Counted from the first letter of the stretch, positions 54,587 through 63,334 are shown. The stretch is DNA of 64,000 nucleotides from Paenisporosarcina quisquiliarum (GCF_027563315.1 NZ_JAMKBJ010000005.1:62001-126000), one strand, 5' to 3'. Notes: generated by a model from the letters alone, not told the origin. Numbers and translations are program-made.

Positions 54587-54762
54587 TGCAAAGTCCTCAT
54601 TTCTTAAGAAGCATCTCTAGTAAGTTTATAAATCTTGTATTTGTTTATCAGAATAATTATATGCTTTCCCACGTGAAATAGAAATTCATTATTCGAACAG
54701 CTATCGTTTATAATTTAACTAACTGTACACAGTAACAACCTCTTGCTAAGGAGCTAACTGTA

Positions 54763-55224
54763 ATGAAATTAATACGTGCCACACTATCGGATGAACCGTT
54801 AATCGCTGGTTGGTTACAAAATGATACGGATTGTTTTTATACGACTGGAGAAGAAGTTTATTCTGCTGACATGTATCGTAGCTGGCATGAAGCTTCTGAC
54901 CAATTTGGCTACATCTTATTGAAGGAAGACCAACCGGTAGCCTATGGGGAAATTTGGGAAGATGTTGAAGAAAGGGACTTGGAACTGGCTCACTTGATTG
55001 TTCACCCTTCCTATCGCAACCAAGGAATCGGCAAACAACTTGTGCGGATGTTGCAAAAAGAGTGCATGGCATTTCCTTATCCATGGATTTATTTAAGAAT
55101 CGAGCCAGAGAATAGCCGTGCTCTAAAATGCTATTCTGGAGTAGGATTTATCAAAGATGAGAGTCTGCGTACGACCTGTAATTCAAGATGGATTTGGATG
55201 AAAGCAAGAAATGGTGAAGCATAG
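54763..55224 (+). CDS. GNAT family N-acetyltransferase
   Basis: 153 residues. LIVHPSYRNQGIGKQLVRML is the acetyl-CoA loop, followed by NSRALKCYSGVGFIKD. AAGGAG lies before the ATG. A strong palindromic terminator follows. Confidence 0.87.
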   Translation: MKLIRATLSDEPLIAGWLQNDTDCFYTTGEEVYSADMYRSWHEASDQFGYILLKEDQPVAYGEIWEDVEERDLELAHLIVHPSYRNQGIGKQLVRMLQKECMAFPYPWIYLRIEPENSRALKCYSGVGFIKDESLRTTCNSRWIWMKARNGEA

Positions 55225-55226
55225 AG

Positions 55227-55262
55227 AAAAGCAGTTAGGAGTAGCTACTCCTAACTGCTTTT
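55227..55262 (+). terminator. Terminator, 36-bp perfect palindrome
   Basis: 55227-55244 is the exact reverse complement of 55245-55262, followed by T and G residues. Confidence 0.85.
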
Positions 55263-55301
55263 TGTGTTTAACTATTATTCGCTTTCGATTGATTTCGTGA
55301 C

Positions 55302-55427
55302 CAGCTAGACAGTTTGTCATTCCAGGTTGAAGCTTTGGCTATCCAGGTAGACAGAATCCCTCTACAGGTTGAAGCTTTGCTATTCCAGGTTGACAGAATC
55401 ACTCTCCAGGTTGTACAAAATCAAGTC
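55302..55427. repeat. Six-unit array with exact 21-bp period
   Basis: CAGGT/CAGCT cores start at 55302, 55323, 55344, 55365, 55386 and 55407. Units at 55323 and 55365 are almost identical, as are those at 55344 and 55386, so there is also a 42-bp higher-order repeat. Intergenic, just downstream of a convergent gene end. Confidence 0.9.
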
Positions 55428-55442
55428 CCGCGTCCTTAACAG

Positions 55443-55958
55443 CTAAATATCGTTCAACACAACCAACGTTTCCAACACATGATCAAGAAATTCCGGAATT
55501 TCACTTATATGATCCTCATTGATTTTATGGTTAAATACCACTTCAATCATGTTCATATAACTAGATGATTCATGACCATACACGAAACTCAGCGTTTGGG
55601 TAATGTAAACGTCTTCCTCCCATATACCGTTTAGTGCTAGTTCAATGTTCTTGCACTGTTCCGTTACATTTTGAACCTGCTTGTAAAATCTTAAGATCAA
55701 GAAACAACCAGGATTCGCGTCAGGCTTCTCCAAAATCTCCGCTGCCAGATCTTCCAAAGATGCTTTCAACACAATTTCCGCTGTGACGTTATCATGATCG
55801 ACAAGCGTAAACTCAATAGCAAAATCCCTAGCCATCACGGAAAAATCCATCCGATCGTCCCGGTTCGTGATATCGATTATGCGCTCCAGATTATCCAGGT
55901 CGTACACCTGATTTTCAATTGCCACTTTTAAGTTCTCAAAAATGGTTGGATCGTACAT
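55443..55958 (-). CDS. Protein of unknown function, partner of the HTH/vWA module
   Basis: 171 residues, acidic, alternating helices and strands (EIVLKASLEDLAAEIL, CFLILRFYKQVQNVTE). No signal or membrane segment. ATG at 55958 with GGAGG 11 bases upstream; a GTG overlapping the ribosome site is unlikely. It lies 75 nt downstream of the HTH gene on the same strand. Not recognised. Confidence 0.6.
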   Translation of the reverse strand: MYDPTIFENLKVAIENQVYDLDNLERIIDITNRDDRMDFSVMARDFAIEFTLVDHDNVTAEIVLKASLEDLAAEILEKPDANPGCFLILRFYKQVQNVTEQCKNIELALNGIWEEDVYITQTLSFVYGHESSSYMNMIEVVFNHKINEDHISEIPEFLDHVLETLVVLNDI

Positions 55959-56033
55959 ATGGACACCCACCTCCGAATTTTATTTCCTTATGCTATGAAA
56001 TGAAAGACGCTGATATCACTTCTGCAATTATCC

Positions 56034-56528
56034 TTACAAACATTTTTGATTGAAGTGATCTAACGCTACATTGACTGAATAAATGTCGTGGATGTGATGT
56101 TCTAGACAATATTGGATGACCAAATCGAAGACGTTGCTGTCCGATAACGAGTAGCCCGCTGCACTTAAAAGCTCTTCCGTGTCACCAATATCCAGCTGTA
56201 ACGCCAAAGCAAGCGCAATGGTGGTGTTTTTACTTGGACGATAATCAGGATTGGAGCGTATCTTCGAAAATAGCTTCCGATCGATTCCCGCTTTTTTGTA
56301 AATGTCGACATCACTTTCACCTGAATCATCAATCAAACGAAATAACACTTGGTTTAATGTGGGCTTCCGGTGATTGTTTATATAGTCTTCCAAATCGATG
56401 GTGATACTTTCAGATTGTCGCATGTATTCCATATCCATTGGAGCTTCCAGTTTGTAGTTTAATGTCTCGTTATGTAAGTGGTTTTGAATGTACACTTCTA
56501 TGTCATTTAAAATTTGTGGATTGAGCAA
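56034..56528 (-). CDS. Lambda-repressor-like HTH protein (vWA-associated)
   Basis: 164 residues. The N-terminal third is unassigned; a helix-turn-helix-like region follows (VDIYKKAGIDRKLFSKIRSN ... KNTTIALALAL) and then GDTEELLSAAGYSLSDSN. This C-terminal layout is common in Firmicutes beside vWA-domain genes. TTG start with GGAGG eight bases before it. It is divergent from the vWA gene, with fewer than 100 bp between them. Function unknown; it could be a regulator or a non-DNA-binding adaptor. Confidence 0.7.
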   Translation of the reverse strand: MLNPQILNDIEVYIQNHLHNETLNYKLEAPMDMEYMRQSESITIDLEDYINNHRKPTLNQVLFRLIDDSGESDVDIYKKAGIDRKLFSKIRSNPDYRPSKNTTIALALALQLDIGDTEELLSAAGYSLSDSNVFDLVIQYCLEHHIHDIYSVNVALDHFNQKCL

Positions 56529-56624
56529 AACATCCGCCTCCTAAAATGTCGCTTTGCAGGCGACCAAATCATTTTAAATACTGGTTATGATTATCTTACC
56601 AACAAATGAAAGAGGATGATGACT

Positions 56625-57209
56625 TTGATTAACAATCGTACAGAAATTATTTTTCTGCTTGACCGAAGTGGCTCGATGTCTGGACTTGAAAAAGATACAA
56701 TTGGTGGGTTTAACTCGTTTATTGAAAAGCAATGTGAACTTGATGGTGAAGTATCACTAACGACTGTCCTATTTGACAACGAATATGAAATTCTGTGGAA
56801 CGGTATTAATGCAGCTGGTGCAAAGCTAACACAGGAAGATTATTATGTACGTGGTTCAACTGCTTTGCTGGATGCAGTCGGAAAGACTATTTTGGATGTC
56901 GACCGCAGATTGACAAAAACATCTGAAGAGCTTAAACCGGGGAAAGTCATTTTCGTCATCACAACAGACGGAATGGAAAATGCAAGCCGTGAATTTACGC
57001 ATGAAAAAGTGAAAAAGCTAATTTCGCTTAAGGAAGAGAAACATAAATGGGAGTTCATTTTCATCGGAGCCAACATGGATGCAGCAAAGGAAGCAAGCAG
57101 CTTGGGCATCCATGCAGAAAATGCATACGATTTTGTAGCATCTGAAGTAGGTGTAGAAGCCATGTATTCTATGGTGAACGAAAATGTATCGATGAGAAGA
57201 AAGCGATAA
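56625..57209 (+). CDS. vWA-domain protein
   Basis: 194 residues, essentially one von Willebrand factor A domain. The MIDAS metal site is LLDRSGSMSG near the N-terminus, with the YYVRGSTALLDA threonine/serine loop and TTDGMENAS completing it. Cytoplasmic (no signal). The TTG at 56625 has AGAGG nine bases upstream; ATG codons at 56616 and 56619 are too close to that site but remain possible. Such proteins mediate metal-dependent protein contacts. Confidence 0.85.
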   Translation: MINNRTEIIFLLDRSGSMSGLEKDTIGGFNSFIEKQCELDGEVSLTTVLFDNEYEILWNGINAAGAKLTQEDYYVRGSTALLDAVGKTILDVDRRLTKTSEELKPGKVIFVITTDGMENASREFTHEKVKKLISLKEEKHKWEFIFIGANMDAAKEASSLGIHAENAYDFVASEVGVEAMYSMVNENVSMRRKR

Positions 57210-57219
57210 TTCATAAATA

Positions 57220-57243
57220 GAGCGATGACAACCGTCATCGCTC
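57220..57243. terminator. Bidirectional terminator
   Basis: Stem GAGCGATGAC / GTCATCGCTC, loop of 4, between convergent genes; same core as hairpins at 59129 and 62513. Confidence 0.75.
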
Positions 57244-57259
57244 CTTTCTCTATTAAAAG

Positions 57260-58312
57260 CTACAACCCAGTCGAACAAAATAGGACAACACGCCATCCAT
57301 CTGGATCTTCAATGGTAATACTATCGTCTCCCCAATAAGGATTTTCCGCTTCAACCTCTGGGTATCCCATCTTCTCTAATCTGTTCGCAACATCGGTAAT
57401 GACTTCCCAATTCGGTAAATAAAGAACAAGTAAATTGTCTTTAGTTGGTGCTGGGCATGGTGTACCTGATACATGACTCGTAAACTCCAAGTGATAATTC
57501 TTGTCGGGCAGCCCGAACATCACCCCGTCATATCCGTCATGGTCCCAAAACTCCCCGACCCTCTTTAGCCCCAGGCCTGCTTCATAAAAGTCAATCACCT
57601 TATCTAGTTGATCTGTCGGTCTTGCGATTCTCATTTGTACTACAGGAAGTGTACTTGACCATGGTTTTTTCACCTTTACTGTAATCGGCAAAATTGGATG
57701 TTTTAATTCTTGATATTGATCCCCTTCAACTTCGACTATGATTGGATGAATCGTAGCAGGTCGATCTGTCGGATACCAATGCCGGCCTTCTTTGACCAAA
57801 ACAAAATTCCCGGTTTCATCACCATAAAACCTAAAGATATCTGATTCAGGTCGATTTATATTCTTAATCGATGATAAGAATTTACTCATGTCCTCAACGT
57901 TGTCCGAAGGAAGCCCGACTTCACAAACATCAACCCATCCCGATTGCTCGTCACTCTCAGGAATTTCCCGCTCCAGGATCTCCACAATATTCCCATCCGG
58001 ATCTGTAAAGTACACTTGTTTCCCTTTCCAATAGCCACTCAATTCCCCATCAGAATTCGGTAAGATGTTCACTTTCAAATCACTTAGTTTCTTAAACATA
58101 TAATCATAAAAAGAAAGACTCGTTTTTAATGCAAAATGGTAAAAAGGAGCCTCAACACTGTTGGTTTGCTGGAATGTAATAAGTGAATGTCCGGCTCTTA
58201 CGGTAAAGAAACTTTGCTTTTCCCGAACAATCGGCATCTCCAAAGTTTCCGTATAAAACTTTTTCATTTCGTGAATGTTCACGGTTTCCAACACGATTTT
58301 TAGAATCTTCAT
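57260..58312 (-). CDS. Multi-domain VOC protein with YycE-like C-terminus
   Basis: 350 residues. The N-terminal half (about 1-205) holds two VOC modules (VNIHEMKKFYTETLEMPIV, YFTDPDGNIVEILE; then VGLPSDNVEDMSKF). The last ~130 residues (VVQMRIARPTDQLDKVIDFY ... SITIEDPDGWRVVLF) resemble the free-standing B. subtilis YycE protein. The two parts appear fused in one frame with no internal stop. ATG at 58312 with AGGTG six bases upstream. Function unknown, glyoxalase or ring-cleaving dioxygenase-like. Confidence 0.82.
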   Translation of the reverse strand: MKILKIVLETVNIHEMKKFYTETLEMPIVREKQSFFTVRAGHSLITFQQTNSVEAPFYHFALKTSLSFYDYMFKKLSDLKVNILPNSDGELSGYWKGKQVYFTDPDGNIVEILEREIPESDEQSGWVDVCEVGLPSDNVEDMSKFLSSIKNINRPESDIFRFYGDETGNFVLVKEGRHWYPTDRPATIHPIIVEVEGDQYQELKHPILPITVKVKKPWSSTLPVVQMRIARPTDQLDKVIDFYEAGLGLKRVGEFWDHDGYDGVMFGLPDKNYHLEFTSHVSGTPCPAPTKDNLLVLYLPNWEVITDVANRLEKMGYPEVEAENPYWGDDSITIEDPDGWRVVLFCSTGL

Positions 58313-58512
58313 TCTCAACACCTCAAATGTATTGTACAAAATCACTTACCCCAAACCATATGTACATAAGGATGAAAGAATGCTACTGCTTTTGGATGAG
58401 GACAGCTTGAAATGGAGTTGTAATCATGGTTTAGTATTGTTATAAGGAAGTATTTGGTAACGTATATTAACATGCACGCATTGAGGATGATTTTATAAAA
58501 GGCGGGATTGGA

Positions 58513-59109
58513 ATGAAGTATTTAACACTTGGCATTCTCATGGTATTCCTGTTAAGCGCTTGTTCAGGGGAATCAAAAAGTGGAGATGCTGAAATTAAGC
58601 GTTCTGAATTGACCAATTTCGAAGAGAATCTGCTTTCTCTTTCCAGTCAACATTCCATGGTCTATGATCTGGAATTGAAGAATGAAGCGGCAAAAGAAAT
58701 TGTTGTGACAATCGACTATTATGAAAAAGGGAAGTTTGTCCGTCAAATTACAGAATTGACAGATCGGATTGTAGAAAATCAAGACAGTTTAAGACTTGCT
58801 GTTCTCCAACAAGTCAATAAGAACGAGGATAATTGGATCACTTCCATCATGAATGAGTCAGGTATGTCATCAGTTGCTTTTCCTCAACCTACAGATGAAC
58901 GGGAAAGAATGAATTTAGGATCCACATCTGGCGGAATCGAATTAGGGGCATTGGTGATTGGAGAAAGAAAAATAATCTATTCTATTGCTTACTCTAGTTC
59001 AGACGAAATGTCCATTTTACAAAACATTGAAACTAAAGAAGATTTGAAGAAAGCCACTAACTATGAGCAAGTTTATATTGTTTCTGTAGAATTACGATAC
59101 GTTCAGTAG
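58513..59109 (+). CDS. Lipoprotein of unknown function
   Basis: 198 residues. Signal peptide with lipobox LSAC (Cys17), then a soluble domain with LTNFEENLLSLSSQHSMVYD and a beta-rich C-terminus. Exported and lipid-anchored. GGCGGGATT precedes the ATG. No family recognised. Confidence 0.72.
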   Translation: MKYLTLGILMVFLLSACSGESKSGDAEIKRSELTNFEENLLSLSSQHSMVYDLELKNEAAKEIVVTIDYYEKGKFVRQITELTDRIVENQDSLRLAVLQQVNKNEDNWITSIMNESGMSSVAFPQPTDERERMNLGSTSGGIELGALVIGERKIIYSIAYSSSDEMSILQNIETKEDLKKATNYEQVYIVSVELRYVQ

Positions 59110-59122
59110 TTCCTATAGAGTG

Positions 59123-59159
59123 AAAAAATGAGCGGTGACTAAGTCATCGCTCATTTTTT
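59123..59159 (+). terminator. Terminator of the lipoprotein gene
   Basis: An 18-bp stem with one mismatch (59123-59140 with 59142-59159) and T tract. Confidence 0.85.
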
Positions 59160-59263
59160 ATGCAAGTTAGTTTTCAAGAAAATCTGCAAAGCGAATTTAC
59201 ATGCATATAAAAAAGTAGCCGAAGAAACAAACTCGGCTACTTCCTATTTTCCAGTTACTATTT

Positions 59264-61231
59264 TTAAGGCGTGTTAATCGTACCGCCCGCCAGTGAATAA
59301 CGTGCATTGAATTCCTGTAAGAATTGATTCGTAATCGCTTGATCATGAATGATAAGTAAATTCTCATCATTGATGTCTTCACCGTTTGTACTCCAATTAG
59401 TAGAACCCACAATGACCGTTGGATCGCTATCTGTATCGGCATCAACAATCATCGTTTTGCTGTGCAGCTTGCGAGATTCAGCATCTTTGTAAACCGGTGC
59501 GGGATTTGCCCAGCGTGTATTTGGATTGTTGACACTTCCTGTTACGGTTTGGCCAGTCATTTCGATACTTGCTGACCACCATTGGGTCCAGAAGCTGCTG
59601 TCAAACACACCTTTTACATCGAACCCGGTTAGAGTTCCTTGCTGGTCTTCATAAGAACCTTCCCACTTGTTTTTCAATTCATCTACAAGTTCCTGACTAC
59701 TCCAAGCAAATATGGTGAAGTAGGTTTTATAATCCGCTTCTGTTTTAATCAGATCGACCATTCTAGCAACTGCATTGTCACCAGGTGAGAAATACACTTC
59801 GATGTTTTTACCACCAACTGTAACTTGATGAGTAGTATTATCAATTTTTCGTGAGCTAAAATTGGAAATCTGAAGATCGGGAGTCAATGTATTAGTGCCC
59901 CACATTTCATTGAACTCTGTTTCATAAATTTGAGCCATATCAGGAGAGTTTACTTCTACTACATGTTGTTGGTTGCCATCAAGAACACCATTAGCCATAT
60001 TTTCATCTGATCCGTAAAGACCTGTAACAGTGAAATTCCAACTACCGGTAAATACCCATTTGTCATCGATAATAGCGAATTTATTATGCATTTGGGTTGA
60101 AGGAGAGTAATAGCTGCCGTCAGTCTTTTGTTCACCTTCTACAAATAAGTACCCTGTCATTTCAGTACTTCCTACCATAATATTTTTTTTAGGGAAATCG
60201 TTTGGTGACGAAGGTAGTCCATGGCTTCCGCGTTTTGTTGAATCTTCGACGGCCAGCATCGGTGATTCCGAGAGAACCGTTACATCATCAGCTGTTCCGA
60301 TGACCATGTCTTTTCCTCGGACCATTTTTTCTATATAAAGTCTCATTTCTTCAAAACGTTCAATGTAACTTGGGTCTGTCGCATCTTTTGAATCTGCAAT
60401 GACTCGAACATCAACGCCTTGGGACGCTTTCAATAGGAGTGCATCCACTACTTTCGGAAGATTGATTTCATAAGTTGCAAAATCAATACTCGTTTGCGCT
60501 CCGTTAATTCGTTCAATCAATCGGTTTTCAAGATTCACATTGTAATTGGCTTCATTATTAACTGAAGCATATTGATCAAGTGCACATTTATTAAAGTAAA
60601 CATTAATGGCATCAGCAGCATTAGAAACCTGGTTTAAATGTTCGGCTGTATCAGCGCAGGCTCCATTTTGAGCTTCTTTGGAATTAATTTTTCCAGGAGT
60701 CCCTATTCCTTCTATGTAAGTGTCTGTGGATGTACGCCAATTGGTACCGTCTGTGCCTGCCGCCAATGGGTCAATTCTTTCCATTGTCGCTTTTGCGGTA
60801 TTGTCACCACTATGCCAAGCATCAACTTGATCAATAACAGCTCCGCTGGCATCTTTTAAGATAAAATTCTCACCAGTATTACCCATGACCCCACTATAAA
60901 TCTGGTTAGCAGAGACTTCAGAAATCGTTGCATCATCTGTTCTTTCAAGAATAAAGTAGCCATTTGCAGGAATGGTTCCTGTTAAAGAAATAGCCGGAGT
61001 TCCATCAGCAGTAGCCAATGTCCACCCATTCAAAGATATGGAAGCACTTGAATTATTGTAAAGCTCGATCCATTCATCATTATAATCGACGGTTGTTCCC
61101 ATCCATGCGATTTCATTAATGACAATTTCCCCGGTCGTAGCAGCCTGAGCAATCTTTTCCGGCGATACCGTTGGGATTAGTAAAGCTAACATTAAACCTA
61201 CAGATGCAATAATTCTAACGATTTTTTTCAT
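59264..61231 (-). CDS. Secreted lamin-tail / phospholipase D-like protein
   Basis: About 655 residues. A signal peptide (MKKIVRIIASVGLM ... AQAATT) precedes a lamin-tail domain (about 30-150; IVINEIAWMGTTVDYNDEWI). Two PLD-type HKD motifs follow: MHNKFAIIDD and KLHSKTMIVD, each with a GSWN or GSTNW partner. It should be a secreted phosphodiesterase or nuclease; the lamin-tail part may bind substrate or surface. The start at 61231 is preferred over upstream frame (GGGAG before ATG). Confidence 0.87.
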   Translation of the reverse strand: MKKIVRIIASVGLMLALLIPTVSPEKIAQAATTGEIVINEIAWMGTTVDYNDEWIELYNNSSASISLNGWTLATADGTPAISLTGTIPANGYFILERTDDATISEVSANQIYSGVMGNTGENFILKDASGAVIDQVDAWHSGDNTAKATMERIDPLAAGTDGTNWRTSTDTYIEGIGTPGKINSKEAQNGACADTAEHLNQVSNAADAINVYFNKCALDQYASVNNEANYNVNLENRLIERINGAQTSIDFATYEINLPKVVDALLLKASQGVDVRVIADSKDATDPSYIERFEEMRLYIEKMVRGKDMVIGTADDVTVLSESPMLAVEDSTKRGSHGLPSSPNDFPKKNIMVGSTEMTGYLFVEGEQKTDGSYYSPSTQMHNKFAIIDDKWVFTGSWNFTVTGLYGSDENMANGVLDGNQQHVVEVNSPDMAQIYETEFNEMWGTNTLTPDLQISNFSSRKIDNTTHQVTVGGKNIEVYFSPGDNAVARMVDLIKTEADYKTYFTIFAWSSQELVDELKNKWEGSYEDQQGTLTGFDVKGVFDSSFWTQWWSASIEMTGQTVTGSVNNPNTRWANPAPVYKDAESRKLHSKTMIVDADTDSDPTVIVGSTNWSTNGEDINDENLLIIHDQAITNQFLQEFNARYSLAGGTINTP

Positions 61232-61420
61232 CAGATCTCCCTTTTTAACAAATATTTGTTTTTTCAAACAAGTTAATTTTACCTGTAAGGAAGAACTATT
61301 CACATGATCCTTTGTTTTTAATTATTTGTTAATTAAACCCTTCAAAATCTTATATTTTAAAAATTTGTTATTAACTTAGTAGGAGATGGGGAGTGTCTTA
61401 TTCCCTGCTCATCGTAGTAT

Positions 61421-61477
61421 GGGTGGCACCTTTTCCCCTTTCGGTACCTGTGCGTTTTGGGCATAAAAGTGCCACCC
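61421..61477. repeat. Long imperfect palindrome
   Basis: GGGTGGCACcTTTT (61421-61434) pairs with AAAAGTGCCACCC (61465-61477), with a 30-bp GC-rich spacer. Not coding; possibly an RNA structure or a small mobile relic. Confidence 0.6.
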
Positions 61478-61486
61478 ACAATGCAA

Positions 61487-61521
61487 AAAAGCCAAGTTGG
61501 TCATCATCCAACTTGGCTTTT
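61487..61521 (-). terminator. Terminator of the HxlR gene
   Basis: Stem AAAAGCCAAGTTGG / CCAACTTGGCTTTT, loop 7, with a U tract on the minus strand. Confidence 0.85.
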
Positions 61522-61522
61522 C

Positions 61523-61864
61523 TTATTCATGTAGTGTTATATCATTTTCTTTCGCATATTCTTCCGTCCACGTACAGAGACCATTGATTAATGGAATCAG
61601 GCTGGTGCCGAAGTCAGTCATTGCATATTCTACTTTCGGTGGAGCCGTGGCGTAGACTTTTCTCGAGATAATCGCTCGTTCTTCAAGCTCCCTTAACTGC
61701 TCAGTGAGCATTTTTTGCGTGATGCTCGGGATTGATTTTTTCAATTCGCCAAAACGTTTCGCCCCACTGATTAAATACCACAGAATAATGAGCTTCCATT
61801 TGCCCCCGATTAAATCGATTGTCAAAACCAACGCGCAATCGTACTCCTTTTTGACTTTGCTCAT
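61523..61864 (-). CDS. HxlR family transcriptional regulator
   Basis: 113 residues, the usual small HxlR size. CALVLTIDLIGGKWKLIILW, then SQRMLTEQLRELE-like recognition helix (ITQKMLTEQLRELEERAII). A Cys at residue 10 could sense electrophiles, as in YodB/HxlR. Divergent from a VOC-family gene, which it likely controls. AAGGAGG before the ATG. Confidence 0.9.
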   Translation of the reverse strand: MSKVKKEYDCALVLTIDLIGGKWKLIILWYLISGAKRFGELKKSIPSITQKMLTEQLRELEERAIISRKVYATAPPKVEYAMTDFGTSLIPLINGLCTWTEEYAKENDITLHE

Positions 61865-61923
61865 GTTGTCCTCCTTTATTCATTCGTATGGTTTTCGTGC
61901 CTAACGCACAAAATAGTGCCGTA

Positions 61924-61952
61924 TTGTGAAAACAAAAAGCACTTCGTATACT
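61924..61952 (+). promoter_or_regulatory. Sigma-A-type promoter of the VOC gene
   Basis: TTGTGA (61924-61929), 17-bp spacer, TATACT (61947-61952), in the divergent intergenic region shared with the HxlR gene. Confidence 0.6.
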
Positions 61953-62001
61953 AGTCATCGTAAAGAAAACAATTATATTAACATATAGGAGAGAATTAAT
62001 A

Positions 62002-62496
62002 ATGACGTATCCACGCGCATTTTCACACATTGGATTATCTGTACCCAATTTGGAAGCAGCCGTTACATTTTATCACGAGGTCATGGGTTGGTATATCGTT
62101 ATGGAACCATCGGAGGTTTTGGAAGAAAGAGAAACAGCAATCGGTCAAATGTGCATCGATGTATTCGGAGAAGGCTGGAAAACTTTCAAGATTGCTCATA
62201 TGGTCACGTCTGACGGAATCGGCATCGAATTATTCGAGTTTGCCAAAAGTGAAAAACCGGAAAATAACTTTGAATACTGGAAGAGTGGGGTTTTCCACTT
62301 CAGTATCCAGGATCCAGATATTGAAGGCATGGTGAACAAAATCGTGGAAGCTGGCGGCAAACAGCGAATGCCAATACGCGAATATTATCCGAACGAAAAA
62401 CCGTATAGAATGTGTTACGTCGAAGATCCGTTCGGCATCATCTTTGAAGTATATAGCCATAGCTATGAAGTTACTTACTCAAAAGGTGCTTACTGA
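62002..62496 (+). CDS. VOC family protein (lactoylglutathione-lyase-like)
   Basis: 164 residues. FSHIGLSVPNLEAAVTFYHE and the C-terminal CYVEDPFGIIFEVYSHSYE, with metal-ligand His and Glu positions present. It is divergent from HxlR; a product that detoxifies an aldehyde or electrophile would fit that regulator. AGGAGAG before the ATG. Confidence 0.87.
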   Translation: MTYPRAFSHIGLSVPNLEAAVTFYHEVMGWYIVMEPSEVLEERETAIGQMCIDVFGEGWKTFKIAHMVTSDGIGIELFEFAKSEKPENNFEYWKSGVFHFSIQDPDIEGMVNKIVEAGGKQRMPIREYYPNEKPYRMCYVEDPFGIIFEVYSHSYEVTYSKGAY

Positions 62497-62510
62497 TACA
62501 GCAGAAAAGA

Positions 62511-62539
62511 AACGAGCGATGACTTGATCATCGCTCGTT
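62511..62539. terminator. Bidirectional terminator
   Basis: Stem AACGAGCGATGA / TCATCGCTCGTT between convergent genes. Confidence 0.85.
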
Positions 62540-62554
62540 TTAATTCACACTCTT

Positions 62555-63169
62555 CTATCTAATCGTTTCAATAAAATGCTTTAAAATCCTCGCAGTCAAA
62601 CCCCAAATAGTATACTGCTCGTAATCATAAAACCATTCCTCAATCACCCGAGATCTCCATTGGTACTCAGTGCCGTTCGCGATTTTATCATATGGGAAAT
62701 CATTTTGTGGCATGGGTTGAACAGGAACCATATGCACGTATGGCTTGTGCTCCAACAGCCAATTGACCGGAATTGTGAAGATTTCTTCCACTTCATCTTT
62801 ATTGAGAGAATGTATATGATGGTTATCAATTGTCGCCACAAATGGGTAGACAACTAAAGAAGACGTTGGAATGAACACACTCATCTGCCCCAGGACGTGG
62901 ATGTTTGAAGTATCAATTCCCAGCTCCTCGTGCGTTTCCCGAATGGCTGCGTCCATCGGAGATGCGTCTGTTAAATCGATTCGTCCACCAGGAAAACTGA
63001 TATCCCCTGGTTGTTTTCTCATCGTCAGGGAACGTACCTCAAAAAGAACATGCCATTCTCCATCCACTTGAACAAGTGGAATCAGAACTGCCGCACGCAT
63101 CGCGGTCTCCTCGCCAATAAATAGAGGTTGATTATGATTCAACCCATTTTTAATCTTTTCCAGAAACAT
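62555..63169 (-). CDS. CoA-pyrophosphatase-type NUDIX hydrolase
   Basis: 204 residues. ISFPGGRIDLTDASPMDAAI then RETHEELGI is the Nudix box, preceded by AAVLIPLV and RSLTMRKQPGDI, typical of CoA pyrophosphatases (NudL, YeaB group). Cleaves CoA or similar nucleotides. The ATG at 63169 has a run of G followed by AGATTCA upstream. Confidence 0.87.
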   Translation of the reverse strand: MFLEKIKNGLNHNQPLFIGEETAMRAAVLIPLVQVDGEWHVLFEVRSLTMRKQPGDISFPGGRIDLTDASPMDAAIRETHEELGIDTSNIHVLGQMSVFIPTSSLVVYPFVATIDNHHIHSLNKDEVEEIFTIPVNWLLEHKPYVHMVPVQPMPQNDFPYDKIANGTEYQWRSRVIEEWFYDYEQYTIWGLTARILKHFIETIR

Positions 63170-63334
63170 TGAATCTCCCCCCACTTCATTGTTTTATCTA
63201 TTCCTATCGTATCATGAAAATGGTGTGATTAATGAAATGAGATGCCACGATTGCACGTGCAAATTTCACGAATTCGTAGTCCTAAATAAAAAAATCCAAC
63301 TTCTTTCTTAGTTGATTGATTTCTACTTTAGTTA

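Noticed and set aside
55302-55427. CRISPR array
   Set aside because: Units of 21 bp with no constant repeat longer than about 8 bases, no spacers of normal length and no cas genes.
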